Assembly: GCF_024721315.2 (NCBI RefSeq)
Contig: NZ_JANFAK020000012.1
Coordinates: 35,307 to 99,306 of the forward strand
DNA: 64,000 bases
From: Streptomyces sp. Isolate_45
GTDB taxonomy: Bacteria > Actinomycetota > Actinomycetes > Streptomycetales > Streptomycetaceae
Direction of reading: 5' to 3'
Shown: piece after piece, positions 27,435 through 36,951 of the stretch
How the letters are laid out: each line of letters starts with the position of its first letter
How positions within the stretch are numbered: the stretch's first letter is position 1
Notes under the pieces: model-generated
Seen by the model: the letters and a program-made list of their open reading frames with translations, nothing else
Databases searched by the model: none
Told to the model about the DNA's origin: nothing
Program-made: the position numbers and the translations under genes

Positions 27435-27863
27435 ATGGCAGCGACCAAGAAGTTCCAGGTGACCTTCGACTGCGCGGAACCCGAGCGCCTCGCCCGCTTC
27501 TGGTGCGAGGTGTTGGGGTACGTCGCGGCGCCGCCGCCGGAGGGGTTCGCCGGCTGGGACGATTTCAACCGCTCGCAGCCGCCCGAGCAGCGGGATTCCT
27601 GGTTCGCCTGTGGTGATCCCTCGGGGGTGGGCCCGCGCCTGTACTTCCAGCGCGTGCCCGAGGGGAAGGCCGCCAAGAACCGGGTGCACCTCGACGTGCG
27701 GGTCGGCACCGGACTCGTCGGCGAGGAGCGCCTCGCCGCCCTTGAGGCGGAGTGCGCACGGCTCGTCCCGCTCGGCGCGGTGCACGTGCGAACGCTGTAC
27801 GACGGCACGGACTCGTGCATCCCGATGCTGGACATCGAGGGCAACGAGTTCTGCGTCGACTGA
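27435..27863 (+). CDS. VOC-superfamily protein (glyoxalase-like)
   Basis: This 142-residue protein starts MAATKKFQVTFDCAEPERLARFWCEVLGY, a classical VOC beginning, and continues with LYFQRVPEGKAAKNRVHLDVRVG and ends MLDIEGNEFCVD. These are the features of the glyoxalase-like domain proteins abundant in actinobacteria, without a known substrate. It is probably leaderless. It is divergent from the riboswitch and mmsA operon and convergent with the RamB/ScfR-like regulator, 72 bp away. Confidence 0.8.
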   Translation: MAATKKFQVTFDCAEPERLARFWCEVLGYVAAPPPEGFAGWDDFNRSQPPEQRDSWFACGDPSGVGPRLYFQRVPEGKAAKNRVHLDVRVGTGLVGEERLAALEAECARLVPLGAVHVRTLYDGTDSCIPMLDIEGNEFCVD

Positions 27864-27935
27864 GGTTCGTCCGATCCGCGCAGGCGCCGGGGATGCCCCT
27901 CCGCGGACGCCTCCCGGCCGGGGCCGGGCCTCGCC

Positions 27936-29345
27936 TCACCGGTCCCGGTCGGCGACCCGGTACGGGACGAAGGTGCTGGAGTTCTCGTCGACGGCGAGCG
28001 GCCGCCCGAGGGGCGGGACGGCGCGCTGCGGGCAGTCGAGCCGCTCGCAGAGGCGGCAGCCCATGCCGATGGGGGTGGCCGCCGCCGTGTTGTCCAGGTC
28101 GATCCCGTCGGAGTAGACCAGCCGGGACGCGTGCCGGATCTCGCAGCCGAGACCGATGGCGAAGGTCTTGCCCGGCTCTCCCCAGCCGCCGCGGTGGCGG
28201 GTGACGGCGCGGGCCGTCCACAGGTGGCGCTGCCCGTCGGGCATGGCGGCCACCTGCACGTGGATCCGGCCGGGCGCGGCGAAGGCCTCGTACACGTTCC
28301 ACAGCGGGCAGGTGCCTCCCGCGCGGGAGAAGTGGAAGCCGGTGGCCGACTGCCGCTTGGACATGTTCCCGGCGCGGTCGACGCGGACGAAGGAGAAGGG
28401 GACCCCGCGCAGCCTGGGGCGTTGCAGGGTGCTGAGGCGGTGGCAGACGGTCTCGTAGCCGAGTCCGAAGTGGTCGGTGAGTCGCTCGATGTCGTAACGG
28501 AACTCCTCGGCGGCCGTGTGGAAGGCCCGGTACGGGAGGATCAGCGCGGCGGCGAAGTAGTTCGCGATGCCGATCCGGGCCAGCGCGTGCGGGGTCGACC
28601 CCGCGGGGAAGTCCTCCGCCGCCAGCCGGTCCAGTTCGCCGCCGTACTCCAGGAGCGCCAGCTGCGTGGCCATCCGGAAGGCCTGCTGGCCCGGCCGCAG
28701 CCGGGCGGACAGGTGGAGGACCCGGCCCGAGTCGTCGTAGTGGTGCAGCCGCTCCGAGTCGGCGCTCACCCGGACCCCGTGGCGCTCCATGAGTCGCGCC
28801 GAGAGGGCGCGGACGACCTCACCGGGCCGGATCCGGATGGTGCGGGCCAGCTCCTCGGCCGCGAGGTCGGTTTCGTGGAGGTAGTTCTGGCGCCGGTAGA
28901 AGAACTCCCGGATCTCCTCGTGCGGCGAGCGGGGCAGCCCCATGGCCGGGTCACCGTCGCGCCCGTCGGCGGACCCCGCCAGTCGCTCGGCCAGGAGTTG
29001 GCCGCGGCGGCCCAGGTCGAGCAGTACCTGTGCGACCGCCGGCATCCGGGAGGCCAGTTCGGCCAGGTCCGAGGGGGAGACCCTCGCCTCGGCCACTTCC
29101 CCGGCGAGCGCCTCCCTCAGGTCCGCGACCAGCCGACCGGTGTCCCGTTCGGAGAAGAAGCCCGGGTCGACGCCGAAGGCCTCGGTCAGCCGCAGTAGCA
29201 CCGGCACGGTCAGCGGGCGGGAGTCGTGCTCCATCTGGTTGAGGTAGCTGGGCGAGATGGCGAGTACCCGGGCCAGCTCGGCCTGGGACATCCGCCGCTC
29301 CTCCCGCAGTCTCCGCAACCGCGTACCCGCGTACGTCTTGCTCAC
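27936..29345 (-). CDS. RamB/ScfR-type regulator of short-chain acyl and glyoxylate metabolism
   Basis: This 469-residue regulator has an N-terminal XRE HTH (residues 6-60: [37 protein letters not shown]), a middle IrrE/ImmA-like domain (about 150-330, without an obvious HExxH zinc motif), and a Cys-containing C-domain ([19 protein letters not shown]). The layout matches the RamB/ScfR family, whose Corynebacterium member represses isocitrate lyase and malate synthase. The GTG start has a strong GGAGG. It is divergent from aceA, with candidate operator boxes in the 367-bp gap. The cysteines may sense redox or bind a metal. This is not the RamB ABC transporter. Confidence 0.85.
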   Translation of the reverse strand: MSKTYAGTRLRRLREERRMSQAELARVLAISPSYLNQMEHDSRPLTVPVLLRLTEAFGVDPGFFSERDTGRLVADLREALAGEVAEARVSPSDLAELASRMPAVAQVLLDLGRRGQLLAERLAGSADGRDGDPAMGLPRSPHEEIREFFYRRQNYLHETDLAAEELARTIRIRPGEVVRALSARLMERHGVRVSADSERLHHYDDSGRVLHLSARLRPGQQAFRMATQLALLEYGGELDRLAAEDFPAGSTPHALARIGIANYFAAALILPYRAFHTAAEEFRYDIERLTDHFGLGYETVCHRLSTLQRPRLRGVPFSFVRVDRAGNMSKRQSATGFHFSRAGGTCPLWNVYEAFAAPGRIHVQVAAMPDGQRHLWTARAVTRHRGGWGEPGKTFAIGLGCEIRHASRLVYSDGIDLDNTAAATPIGMGCRLCERLDCPQRAVPPLGRPLAVDENSSTFVPYRVADRDR

Positions 29346-29403
29346 CGCGCCTCCTTCGTTCCGTGGACCACCCTATGCGGGGCGACGGCCACGTGGACCC
29401 TTC

Positions 29404-29418
29404 GCAAACTTGGCAAAC
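29404..29418. promoter_or_regulatory. Paired GCAAAC boxes, candidate RamB/ScfR operator
   Basis: GCAAAC-TTG-GCAAAC is a direct repeat with 9-bp spacing, about 60 bp upstream of the regulator and 295 bp upstream of aceA. It is close to the corynebacterial RamB site (AAACTTTGCAAA), from memory. A GGCAGG half-site occurs at 29444. The rest of 29346-29712 carries no other clear element. Confidence 0.55.
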
Positions 29419-29712
29419 GGCCCCGAAAAGATTCACAGAAATTGGCAGGCGTCCACGATTGATGGCACTGGGTGTCACTGCGAGAGTCGTCCTGCGGCCC
29501 GCCGGACCAGGCGGATCCGGACGGGAGTTCCGGGCCCGAATCACGCCCTGATGTCGGACACCCCGGCAGCTCCCGGCTGTGGATCGACAACATTGCTCAC
29601 TCGTTCCAGGTCAGGAACGGCGGGCCGCGATCCAATTCGGCACGTGGTGCCAAAGCTTCGCACCTATGGCGTGCGAGGACGGTTGAAGCGACTCATGGAG
29701 ACGGTGACGGTC

Positions 29713-30999
<1,287 letters not shown>

Positions 31000-31048
31000 G
31001 GGCTGTCGTCACCGCATGGCGGGGCCCACCCGCCGGCGGTCGTCCGAA

Positions 31049-31076
31049 GGCGCCCGAGGCTCCCCCCTCGGGCGCC
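31049..31076 (+). terminator. Strong hairpin between aceA and aceB
   Basis: GGCGCCCGAGG and CCTCGGGCGCC form a perfect 11-bp stem around a 6-nt loop. It can stop part of the transcripts after aceA or protect the aceA mRNA, giving less malate synthase than isocitrate lyase. Confidence 0.6.
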
Positions 31077-31104
31077 GGCCACCCACGCCGAGGAGCAGAA
31101 CCGC

Positions 31105-32703
31105 ATGTCATCCACGTCCCTGACCGCCGGTGTCCGAGTCCTCGGCACACCGGGTGAACGCCACGAGGTGATCCTCACACCGGCGGCGCTCGACTTCATC
31201 GCCCGGCTCGACGCCGCGTTCGCGGGCCGCCGTGCGGAGATCCTCAAGGAACGGCGCCGCCGGTCCGCCCACCTGGCCTCGGGCACGCCCCTGGACTTCT
31301 CGCGCGCCACCTCCGCGGTCCGCGCCGACGCCGACTGGCGGGTCGCCCCGCCCGCGCCCGGCCTCACCGATCGGCGCGTCGAGATCACCGGCCCGCCCGA
31401 GCGGCGGATGGCCGTCAACGCCCTCAACTCCGGGGCCGAGGTGTGGATGGCCGACTTCGAGGACGCCACCGCCCCCACGTGGAGCAACGTCATAGGCGGC
31501 CAGCTCACCCTGCTCGACGTCGTCGAACGGCGCATCGACTTCACCACCCCGGAGGGCAAGGAGTACCGCCTCGGTACGGACCTCGCCACGATCATGGTCC
31601 GGCCCCGCGGCTGGCACCTCCTCGAAGAGCACCTGGAGATCGACGGCCGGCCCGTGGCCGCCTCGCTGGTCGACTTCGGCCTGTACTTCTTCCACTGCGC
31701 GCGGCGACAGATCGACGCCGGGTACGGCCCGTACTTCTACCTCCCCAAGCTGGAGAACCGGTACGAGGCCCGGCTGTGGAACGACGTCTTCGTACTCGCC
31801 CAGGAACTCCTCGGCATCCCCCGGGGCACCGTCCGGGCCACCGTCCTGATCGAGACGATCACGGCCGCCTTCGAGATGGAGGAGATCCTCCACGAGCTGC
31901 GCGAGCACAGCGCGGGACTGAACGCCGGCCGCTGGGACTACCTCTTCAGCCTCATCAAGACCTTCGGCCACCGCACCGACTTCCAGCTGCCCGACCGGGC
32001 CGCCGTCACCATGACCGCACCCTTCATGCGGGCCTATACCGAACTCCTCGTCCGCACCTGCCACAAGCGCGGCGCCCACGCCATCGGCGGGATGGCCGCC
32101 CACGTCCCCAGCAAGGACCCGGCGGCGAACGAGGCGGCGCTCGCCAAGGTCCGGCTCGACAAGGAGCGCGAGGCCGAGGACGGCTTCGACGGCTCCTGGG
32201 TGGCCCACCCCGGGTTGGTCCCGGTCTGCCGCGAGGTCTTCGACGGCGTGCTGGGCCGGCGCCCCAACCAGGTGGAGCGGACCCGGGAGGACGTCGAGGT
32301 CACCGCCGCCGAGCTGCTGTCCGTCCGCCGGATCGCCGCGCCGCCGACCCCGGAGGGGATCCGCTCGAACGTCGCCGTGGCCCTGCGCTACTTCGACGCC
32401 TGGCTGCGCGGCAGCGGGGCCGTGGCCCTGTACGGGCTGATGGAGGACGCCGCGACCGCCGAGATCGCCCGCGTCCAGATCTGGCAGTGGCTCCGCCACG
32501 AGCGGGTGGACCGGGCGACGCTCCTCGACCTCCTCGACTCCGAATGCGCCGCCCTGGAGGCGGAGGACCCCGAGGCACTCGTGCTCGACGCCCGCGAGGT
32601 GTTCGTGGACGGTGCGCTGTCCGGGCGGCTCCCCGCCTTCTTCACACCCGAGGCCTACACCCGGCACCTCGTCCGCCGCGCCGCCGCGCCGGTGACCGCG
32701 TGA
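31105..32703 (+). CDS. aceB: Malate synthase A
   Basis: This 532-residue protein has the malate synthase A blocks NSGAEVWMADFEDATAPTW, YFYLPKLENRYEARLWND, ATVLIETITAAFEMEEIL, GRWDYLFSLIK and GGMAAHVPSKD. It joins glyoxylate and acetyl-CoA to malate. GAGGAG precedes the ATG. It ends in GTGA, overlapping the start of the 3-hydroxyacyl-CoA dehydrogenase gene, so the two are translationally coupled. Together with aceA it makes the glyoxylate bypass, likely under the divergent RamB/ScfR-type regulator. Confidence 0.93.
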   Translation: MSSTSLTAGVRVLGTPGERHEVILTPAALDFIARLDAAFAGRRAEILKERRRRSAHLASGTPLDFSRATSAVRADADWRVAPPAPGLTDRRVEITGPPERRMAVNALNSGAEVWMADFEDATAPTWSNVIGGQLTLLDVVERRIDFTTPEGKEYRLGTDLATIMVRPRGWHLLEEHLEIDGRPVAASLVDFGLYFFHCARRQIDAGYGPYFYLPKLENRYEARLWNDVFVLAQELLGIPRGTVRATVLIETITAAFEMEEILHELREHSAGLNAGRWDYLFSLIKTFGHRTDFQLPDRAAVTMTAPFMRAYTELLVRTCHKRGAHAIGGMAAHVPSKDPAANEAALAKVRLDKEREAEDGFDGSWVAHPGLVPVCREVFDGVLGRRPNQVERTREDVEVTAAELLSVRRIAAPPTPEGIRSNVAVALRYFDAWLRGSGAVALYGLMEDAATAEIARVQIWQWLRHERVDRATLLDLLDSECAALEAEDPEALVLDAREVFVDGALSGRLPAFFTPEAYTRHLVRRAAAPVTA

Positions 32704-33587
32704 ACGCCCCCGCCCGGTCGTCGAGCCGGATCCGGCGGGTCGGGATCGTCGGCGGCGGACAGATGGGTGCGGGCATCGCCGAGGTGTGCGCCCGGGCCGG
32801 CCTCGACACCGTCGTCGCCGAGGCCGACGCCACCGCCGCCCGCGCCGCTCGTGAGCGGATGGCCGTCTCCCTGGAACGCGCCGTCCAGCGGGGCAAGCTC
32901 GACCGGATCTCCGCCGAGGACGCCCTGGCCCGGCTCCTGTTCACCAGCGGCCTCGATGACCTCGCCGACCGCCAGTTGGTCATCGAGGCCGTCACGGAGA
33001 GCGCCGACGCCAAGATCGAGGTCTTCACCGCCCTCGACAAGATCGTGGAGGACCCGCAGGCGATCCTCGCCACCAACACCTCCGCCATCCCCGTCATGCG
33101 GCTCGGCATGGCGACCGGTCGCGCCGACCACGTGCTCGGCCTGCACTTCTTCAACCCGGTACCGGTGATGCCGTTGGTCGAGATCGTCTCCTCCCTCCAC
33201 ACCGCGGCGCACGTGTCCGACACCGTCGAGGCCTTCGTCGGCGACAGCCTCGGCAAGACCGCGATCCGCTCCCGGGACCGGGCCGGCTTCGTCGTCAACG
33301 CCCTGCTGATCCCCTACCTGCTCTCCGCCGTCCGCATGGCCGAGTCGGGGTTCGCGAGCGCCTCCGACATCGACACCGGCATGGTCCTGGGCTGCGCCCA
33401 TCCGATGGGCCCCCTCAAGCTGGCCGACCTCATCGGCCTCGACACCGTCGCCGCCATCGCCGGATCCCTGTACGACGAGTTCAAGGAACCCCTCTACGCC
33501 CCGCCCCCGCTCCTCCGGCGGATGGTGCAGGCGGGGCTGCTCGGCCGCAAGACCGGCCGCGGGTTCCACACGTACGGCCGGGACTGA
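32700..33587 (+). CDS. 3-hydroxyacyl-CoA (3-hydroxybutyryl-CoA) dehydrogenase
   Basis: This 295-residue protein has an NAD-binding start RRVGIVGGGQMGAGIAEV, the active-site stretch LHFFNPVPVMPLVEIV and the C-terminal helical dimer domain (RAGFVVNALLIPYL). It is a single-domain short-chain 3-hydroxyacyl-CoA dehydrogenase, oxidising 3-hydroxybutyryl-CoA to acetoacetyl-CoA or the reverse. GTG 32700 overlaps the aceB stop, and no other ribosome-binding site is visible. The coupling links C4 acyl-CoA breakdown to the glyoxylate bypass. A strong terminator follows at 33640. Confidence 0.9.
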   Translation: MNAPARSSSRIRRVGIVGGGQMGAGIAEVCARAGLDTVVAEADATAARAARERMAVSLERAVQRGKLDRISAEDALARLLFTSGLDDLADRQLVIEAVTESADAKIEVFTALDKIVEDPQAILATNTSAIPVMRLGMATGRADHVLGLHFFNPVPVMPLVEIVSSLHTAAHVSDTVEAFVGDSLGKTAIRSRDRAGFVVNALLIPYLLSAVRMAESGFASASDIDTGMVLGCAHPMGPLKLADLIGLDTVAAIAGSLYDEFKEPLYAPPPLLRRMVQAGLLGRKTGRGFHTYGRD

Positions 33588-33639
33588 GGGGTCCCGGCAC
33601 GCCGCCCGGGCTCTGAGGGTGCCCCGGCAGCTGAGGAAG

Positions 33640-33678
33640 GGGCGGGGCGTGACGAGTGGTGTCGTCGCGCCCCGCCCC
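33640..33678 (+). terminator. Strong hairpin terminator after the ace operon
   Basis: GGGGCGGGGCG and CGCCCCGCCCC pair perfectly over 11 bp. Inside them GACGA and TCGTC add 5 bp around the loop GTGGTG, joined by a T/G wobble. This is a very stable stem of about 17 bp, right after the operon's last stop. Confidence 0.7.
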
Positions 33679-33772
33679 GCCGCGTTCGCGGGATCCGCTT
33701 ACGGCGCGCGCCCGCGACACCGTACGATGCGTTCTGCTCCGGCCGGTTCGGCGGAGCCGGAGGCCCTTCTCC

Positions 33773-34018
33773 CTGGACCCGAACAGTTCCATCGCCTACC
33801 TCCCCGGGCTCCCCTTCACCGAGCAGTTCCAGCGCTACCTGGCCTTCGACCTGGCCACCTCCCTCGGCTGGGACACCGGCCGCGCCGTCACCAACTTCGT
33901 CTGCGTCTGCCTGGCCGGCCCCGCCGTCCTCACGGTCTTCCGCCGCGCCGCCCGCAAGGCCCGGTTCCAGGCCCCGATCCGCTTCACGCCCCGGCCGGTC
34001 CCGCCCGACCGGAGCTGA
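33773..34018 (+). pseudogene. Remnant of an ECF transporter S component (C-terminal part only)
   Basis: The frame reads LDPNSSIAYLPGLPFTEQFQRYLAF, then DLATSLGWDTGRAVTNF and LAGPAVLTVFRRAARKARFQ. From memory this resembles the last 75 residues of Streptomyces energy-coupling-factor S components, whose full length is about 200 residues. Nothing before 33773 looks like the missing membrane segments; upstream is only the ace terminator. No start codon or ribosome-binding site fits. The ATPase and T-component genes are absent. The similarity is recalled, not searched. Confidence 0.5.
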
Positions 34019-34048
34019 TCGCCACCCGCGTCCCGTACGCCTTGCGCG

Positions 34049-35149
34049 TCATCCGGTCCAGACGTCCATAAGTCGGTTCGCCGCTCGGAAGTGATCGGGG
34101 GAATCGACGTTGCAGACGACGGTGACGGCGGTGCCGCGGTCCGGGCTCACCTTGAAGGTGCTGTGGAATCCCTCCCAATCGCCGCGGTGCACGAGGCTGT
34201 TGTCCGGGAGGAGGAGGATCCCGGCCCCGTAGCGCCCCGCCTCTATGCCACGCGGGCGCAGGACATCGCCCACGTCCACCGCTCCCCCCGTGACCCCGGC
34301 GAGCAGTTCGGTGCCACCGACACGACCGGTTCGGTAGTTGTCGGCCCAGCGGACGAGTTCCCCGGGGGTGGTTTGGACGGACCCGTCCCCGTACTGCTGC
34401 CAGGGGGAGGAGTCGGGAGTGTAGGAGCCGTTCTTCTCGTCGTACGACCTGGCCTTGCCGGGGACGTCCACGGCCGGGGCCAAGGTCATGCGCAGACCCA
34501 GCGGGGTGAAGAACTCCTGCTGGACGAAGGTCGGGAACGGCTTTCCGGTGACCCTCTCGACGACCTGCGCCAGGAGGACGTAGTTGGAGTTGGAGTAGGC
34601 GAACCGTTTTCCCGGTGGATCCTCCGGCCGTGAGGCGAGGATGGCCGCGATCGCTTCCTTCTGGCCGGCCGGGTCGGACACCGCGACGCCCTCGGCCTCC
34701 AGCAGGTCCTGGTAGTCGGCGATGCCGCTGGTGTGGCGCATCAGGTCGCCCAGGGTGACGTCCCGCGTCCAGGCCGGCGGATCGTCGAGGAACTTGGACA
34801 GGGGCTCGGTCAAGGCGAGTTGGTGTCGCCCGGCCAACAAGAGGACCGCGTCCGCGGTGAATTGCTTGGAGTTGGACGCCATGTCGAAGACCGTCTTCGA
34901 GGTGATGGCACGCCCGGTCGTCAGATCGGCTCGCCCCCTGCCCGCCTCCCAGACGACCCTCCCCCGCTCGCCGACGGCCGCCGCGCAGCCCGGACCGTCG
35001 GGGGAGGGCACCAGTTCCTGGAGGACGGCCGCGCTTCGTTTCTCGCGGTCATCGCCGGTCGCGTGTGCCTGCGGCCCCGCGACGCCGGCCACTGCGACCA
35101 TGACGGCGCTTCCGGCGGCGCACAGCGACGCCATCCGATTCACGGCCAT
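34049..35149 (-). CDS. Serine hydrolase, class C beta-lactamase/DD-peptidase fold
   Basis: This 366-residue precursor has a signal peptide (MAVNRMASLCAAGSAVMVAVAG... ending AHA) and the penicillin-recognising fold. The nucleophile motif SNSK has Ser92 and Lys95, followed by YSNSNY (the YxN element) and an HRGDW-like third motif. LMRHTSGIADY and GDGSVQTTPGELVRWADNY are typical of the S12 family, which includes D-aminopeptidases, DD-peptidases and esterases. It may be a secreted peptidase or esterase rather than a resistance enzyme. It reads away from the alpha/beta hydrolase genes. Confidence 0.85.
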   Translation of the reverse strand: MAVNRMASLCAAGSAVMVAVAGVAGPQAHATGDDREKRSAAVLQELVPSPDGPGCAAAVGERGRVVWEAGRGRADLTTGRAITSKTVFDMASNSKQFTADAVLLLAGRHQLALTEPLSKFLDDPPAWTRDVTLGDLMRHTSGIADYQDLLEAEGVAVSDPAGQKEAIAAILASRPEDPPGKRFAYSNSNYVLLAQVVERVTGKPFPTFVQQEFFTPLGLRMTLAPAVDVPGKARSYDEKNGSYTPDSSPWQQYGDGSVQTTPGELVRWADNYRTGRVGGTELLAGVTGGAVDVGDVLRPRGIEAGRYGAGILLLPDNSLVHRGDWEGFHSTFKVSPDRGTAVTVVCNVDSPDHFRAANRLMDVWTG

Positions 35150-35373
35150 GCGATCAACGCTACCGGGTGGTGCGGGGGGCCGCACGAGGGGCCGGGGCGG
35201 GCGTCCGCCGTGCTCCGTGATCGGCCCGGTGGCCCATCCGGTCGCGGCCGCTCCGGGTGCACGCGCGGCGGCCGCCCGGTAGCGTCGAAGGAGGGCCGTT
35301 CCGCCCAGAACACCGCTGTCCGCCACGGCACGGCCGCTGTGTCGTGCCGTTCCGGGCAGAGGAACGAGACCAC

Positions 35374-36939
35374 ATGCCAAAACACAGCATCCACGCGGCG
35401 ACGACGGCCGCGGTCGCCCTGGTCTGCCTGACGGCGTTCGGCCCCGCGGGCGGCAGTGCGCCTCCGGCACCCGCCCGGCCCGCCGGTGAGCCCGCTCCGG
35501 TGGCTCCGGTGGCCCCCGCCCGGTTCGTACCCGGTCCCTGTCCGAAGCCGCCCGAGCCCATCGAAGCGCTGAGCAACGCACGGTGCGGGGTCCTGGAGGT
35601 CCCCGAGAACCGCGCCCGCCCCGGCGGCCGCACCATCGAACTGGCCGTCGCCCGCATCCCGGCCACCTCCGCGAAGCCGGCGGCCGACCCCGTGGTGTTC
35701 ATGGCGGGCGGGCCCGGCGCCGACACGATCGACGACATCCCGTTCCTGGTCGCGTCCGGTCTGAACAAGGACCGCGAACTGATCGTCATGGCCCAGCGCG
35801 GCAACCTCTACAACCGGCCGAACCTCGCCTGCCCCGAGATCGACCGCTTCAACTCCCGGGCCGTCGGCCTGGGCTACGACGCGCCGCAGGCCAAAGCGCT
35901 GTTCCTGAAAGCGGTCAAGGACTGTCGGGACCGCCTGACGGCCGACGGCACCGACCTGGGCGCGTACAACACCACCGAGAACGCCGCCGACTTCGCCGAC
36001 CTGCGGAAGGCGTTGAAGATCCCGCGGTGGAACGTCTACGGCTACTCCTACGGCAGCAACCTGGCCCTGACGTACCTGCGCCTGCACCCCGAGGGAATCC
36101 GTGCCTTCGCGATCGACTCGGTCACCCCTCCCCGGGTCGTGACCCTGCCGTGGACGTGGGGCAGCACCGCCGAGGGAATCGACAACATCCTCGCGGCGTG
36201 CGCGGCGCAGCCCGCCTGCAAGAGCCGGTACCCGGAACTGCGGCGACTGTTGACGGAGCAGGTGCGCAAGCTGGAGGCCCACCCCCTGACCCTGGACGTC
36301 ACGCCGTCGGAGGGCGGCAAGCCGGTCAGGACCGTCCTCGACGGCGGCGCGCTGCTGAACCTGATCGTCGCCTCCACGCCCCGGCCCAAGGACATCCCCG
36401 CGGCGCTCGACGAACTCGGCCGCGGCAACCCGGAGCGCTTCGCGCAGGCCCGCGCGGCCGGCTCGGTCCAGAAGGTCGGCGAGTTCGCGCACGGCCTGAC
36501 GAACTCGATCGTGTGCGGCGAGTGGGCGCCCGGGTACTCGGAATCCGACGTGCTGGAGGCCGGGCGGAAGACCTTCCCCGGGTGGCCCGACACGGTGCTG
36601 GCCCAAGTGCCGCAGCTGCCCTTCCAGTACGAGGCGTGCCGGATCTGGAACGTTCCGGACCGTGCTTCCGGCCAGCGGGTGCCCACGGTCGGTTCGGTGC
36701 CGGCGCTCGTCGTCTCCGGCACGTTCGACGTGAAGACCGGGGCGAGTTGGGCCAAGGGCGTGGCCCGCGACCTGTCCCGCTCGACCTCCGTGCAGGTCCC
36801 CGGAATCGGCCACTGGGTGGTCCCCCAGTCGCCGTGCGCGCAGCGCGTGCTGGCGTCGTTCTTCGCTCACCCGACCGATCCCGACACCTCGTGCGTGGAC
36901 GGTCTCGAACCCCCACCGTTCACCATCGTCCCGAGATGA
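35374..36939 (+). CDS. Secreted alpha/beta hydrolase (tripeptidyl-aminopeptidase-like), copy 1
   Basis: This 521-residue protein has a signal peptide ending near GGSA, a Pro/Ala-rich linker and an alpha/beta hydrolase of the Streptomyces tripeptidyl aminopeptidase type. The nucleophile is Ser225 in GYSYGSNL; the acid is in VSGTFDVKTG, and the His in GIGHWVV. GAGG lies about 10 bp before the ATG at 35374. It is followed 12 bp later by a paralogue, so the two are one operon from a tandem duplication. Substrate is probably the N-terminus of peptides or small esters. Confidence 0.85.
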   Translation: MPKHSIHAATTAAVALVCLTAFGPAGGSAPPAPARPAGEPAPVAPVAPARFVPGPCPKPPEPIEALSNARCGVLEVPENRARPGGRTIELAVARIPATSAKPAADPVVFMAGGPGADTIDDIPFLVASGLNKDRELIVMAQRGNLYNRPNLACPEIDRFNSRAVGLGYDAPQAKALFLKAVKDCRDRLTADGTDLGAYNTTENAADFADLRKALKIPRWNVYGYSYGSNLALTYLRLHPEGIRAFAIDSVTPPRVVTLPWTWGSTAEGIDNILAACAAQPACKSRYPELRRLLTEQVRKLEAHPLTLDVTPSEGGKPVRTVLDGGALLNLIVASTPRPKDIPAALDELGRGNPERFAQARAAGSVQKVGEFAHGLTNSIVCGEWAPGYSESDVLEAGRKTFPGWPDTVLAQVPQLPFQYEACRIWNVPDRASGQRVPTVGSVPALVVSGTFDVKTGASWAKGVARDLSRSTSVQVPGIGHWVVPQSPCAQRVLASFFAHPTDPDTSCVDGLEPPPFTIVPR

Positions 36940-36951
36940 CCGGGAGACCCG

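Noticed and set aside
34091..34633. Plus-strand open frame across the serine hydrolase
   Set aside because: Antisense shadow of a clear S12-family gene.
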